Below, piece after piece: positions 62,637 through 64,000 of a stretch of 64,000 bases of DNA. The DNA is from Sordaria brevicollis (Eukaryota; Ascomycota; Sordariomycetes; Sordariales; Sordariaceae). Numbering within the stretch: position 1 is the stretch's first letter; each line of letters opens with the position of its first letter. Below the pieces are notes generated by a model, which was given only the letters and a program-made list of their open reading frames with translations, had not been told where the DNA came from and searched no databases. Location: NCBI GenBank assembly GCA_033439795.1, contig JAUTDP010000007.1, positions 1,798,001 to 1,862,000 on the forward strand, in the 5' to 3' direction. The translations under genes were made by a program, and so were the position numbers.

Positions 62637-62683
62637 TTTCCCCGTGCAGATAGAGTTTTTACCCCGTGCAAATAGAGGTTCTC
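62637..62683 (-). repeat. Right inverted repeat of the MITE-like element
   Basis: It is the inverted match of the left end, again with two copies of CCCCGTGCA followed by RATAG. Confidence 0.85.
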
Positions 62684-62742
62684 TAAAATAAATAATAAAT
62701 TAATTAGGGTAGGGCCCCGGCGAAATTAATAATTAATTTAAT

Positions 62743-63838
62743 TTAAATATCTTTTATTAAATTATTTTCTATTACCTCCGATATAAATTCCCTAATAATA
62801 ATTTCTTCTTCTTTTTTTTTATAATTGGATATATAAATATTAACGAAATTATAAACGTTTAAAGGCTTACGGGCGCGGTAGCGGAAAATAAAAAGCGCGG
62901 GATAATAATTCTCTAAGCGTAAAAGCCTAGCGGCAATAAAAAAAGAAGAAAATAGAAGGCGGATACTATATTCGGATCGGGTATTTAAAGGGAAATGTTA
63001 CGCTTCCTATTATTTAAATTTATTACGTTATTTCTTATTATTTCCTTCGATTTCCTTTCCCTTTCTTCTCTTTTTCGTTAATAGGGGCTATATAATAGCG
63101 GCTTCTTTAATAGCGGTAGTAATAATAATAGTAGTAATATCGGCGGCGGTAATATTAGTAGCGGTAATTTCGGTATTAGTAGCGTAAATATTATAATCTT
63201 TAATTAAGCGGTTGAAATTTATACGTCGGTTATTTATTTACTTTACCTTTTCTATATTAATTATTAAATTAGATAATTATTCCCTAAAATTTTCGAATTT
63301 ACGGATTTACTTTTTGAAAATTTAGATCTCCGTAATATTAACCGAATTGTTGGTAATTTTAATAAAAGAAAAAGGTTCCGTAAGAGGCGCCTTAGCGGTA
63401 ACTTAATTAATAAAATTATTAAATTATATTAATAATTTAAAGAACCGTTAAGTAAAAGAAGAAAGGAAATTTATATAAAAATAAAATTTTACATTTTTAA
63501 AATTTAAAATCCTAATAAAACTTTAAACGTAGCGAAGTAATTATTATAGGAGTTTTTAAATATATACCCTTCGGTATATTAAGCTTTAAAGGCGGATTAA
63601 ATTTAAATAAGAACGGGTTTATAATTTTTACGGGTATATTAATAAAATAAATATATAAAAGCGGAAAAACCTTTATTAAGTATAATATAATTATATTTAT
63701 TGGTTAAGTAACTTTTATATTAAAAGTTTTAGGGTTCGGCCCCGGATAGAATATATTTGCGGATATTATTGGGAGCGGATTTGCCGGCTACGCCGGCGGC
63801 GGTAATATTAGGCCGAATTTAATAAAGCTTCGGCGGGG
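62743..63838 (-). pseudogene. Antisense second gene of the older Gypsy element, RIP-broken and truncated
   Basis: This is the counterpart of 52401-53705, in the same frame without frameshift over at least 350 codons. It keeps CAA at several positions where the other copy has TAA (near 63785-63765) and has TAA where the other has TGG (near 63704). The basic block before a Glu-rich end is also kept, and it ends with NNLIKDI where the other copy has DNLIKGI. Its 5' part is removed by the insertion at 63839. Confidence 0.6.
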
Positions 63839-64000
63839 TGTCATGGCATGGCAAGAGGGTGCCCAGAAGGCTGGGCACTAGGCAAGAGGGTGACAGGCAC
63901 AGGGCACCGGTGCCATGGCACATCGGATGAAATGAGGCTCCTAACCTTATCGATAAGATAGCCGGATTGGGAAGGCGGCATCGATTGGCAGAACCTGTCT
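63839..64000. mobile_element. Start of a further inserted element, GC-rich, running off the window
   Basis: Homology between the two Gypsy copies breaks after GGGG at 63838, and the sequence becomes GC-rich, beginning TGTCATGGCATGGC. It starts with TG and shares TGTCATGG with the LTR start of the host Gypsy family, so it may be the LTR of a related element. It contains repeats GGCAAGAGGGTG (63850 and 63882) and a palindrome around GGGCACCGGTGCC. It shows little RIP. Confidence 0.55.

Larger units (their letters stand above)
62245..62683. mobile_element. Short non-autonomous inverted-repeat element (MITE-like)
   Basis: The element is 439 bp with inverted ends of about 46 bp, GAGAAACGCTATCTGCACGG at the left and its near match inverted at the right. 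It is flanked by an 8-bp duplication TAAAATAA (62237-62244 and 62684-62691). The younger Gypsy copy has the same site without the insert (plus strand near 53757-53770, TTATTTTA), a natural empty site. It holds no coding capacity. Eight-base duplications suggest hAT-type mobilisation, but the family is unknown to me. It is clearly less RIP-mutated than its host. Confidence 0.85.
48088..63838. other. RIP-mutated AT-rich heterochromatin-like island
   Basis: About 15.7 kb of transposon sequence is extremely AT-rich with abundant TpA and few CpA/TpG. Only LTR remnants and the MITE-like element stay GC-rich. Such islands are normally DNA-methylated heterochromatin in Neurospora. No living gene is seen in it. 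Confidence 0.85.
49253..63838 (+). mobile_element. Older Ty3/Gypsy chromodomain retroelement, interrupted by three insertions
   Basis: The element starts with an LTR at 49253-49503 and reads gag, protease and reverse transcriptase on the plus strand to 51900. A younger copy of the same family (51901-59310) interrupts it, and its reverse transcriptase resumes at 59316, followed by RNase H, integrase and a chromodomain. A 439-bp inverted-repeat element sits at 62245-62683. Homology to the younger copy stops at 63838, where a new GC-rich sequence begins, so its own 3' LTR is not in the window. RIP has destroyed all frames. Confidence 0.85.

Overview
The window reads as nuclear DNA of a filamentous ascomycete, most likely Neurospora crassa or a close relative. 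Three things suggest this. GC-rich genes carry short introns of about 50-110 nt. Every transposon copy has been turned AT-rich by C-to-T changes biased to CpA, with CAR codons becoming TAR and TGG becoming TAG, which is the mark of repeat-induced point mutation (RIP). The gene pair of an Hst3/Hst4-type sirtuin next to CHD1 and RLI1 also matches what I remember of N. crassa. No database was searched.

Layout. 1-6938 holds three minus-strand genes: a partial coiled-coil protein, a DUF3500 protein and Mediator subunit MED16. 7667-14240 is a first RIP-mutated island made of two complete pogo/Fot1-superfamily DNA transposons, each with terminal inverted repeats and a TA target duplication. 14243-43344 is a gene block: sirtuin (+), CHD1 (-), RLI1/ABCE1 (+), PRP40 (-), TRS65 (+) and RSC7 (-). 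Several of these act on chromatin or transcription (MED16, the sirtuin, CHD1, RSC7), and PRP40 acts in splicing. 43345-47731 has no gene I can support. From about 47.7 kb to the right edge is a second RIP island.

The second island is a readable stack of insertions. A pogo-like element (47732-49252) was interrupted by a chromodomain-bearing Ty3/Gypsy element (from 49253, plus strand). That element was interrupted inside its reverse transcriptase by a complete second copy of the same family (51901-59310, minus strand, 228-bp LTRs, 5-bp duplication). The older copy also took a 439-bp inverted-repeat element (62245-62683) and, at 63839, the start of another GC-rich element that runs off the window.

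The most interesting observation is that this Gypsy family carries a second long reading frame, on the opposite strand, between the end of pol and the 3' LTR. Comparing the two copies shows that several in-frame stops in one are CAA or TGG codons in the other, so the frame was probably a real gene before RIP.

Exon boundaries were set by hand from splice consensus, reading frame and family conservation. Total coding lengths are divisible by three for all seven complete genes. Domain positions are approximate.
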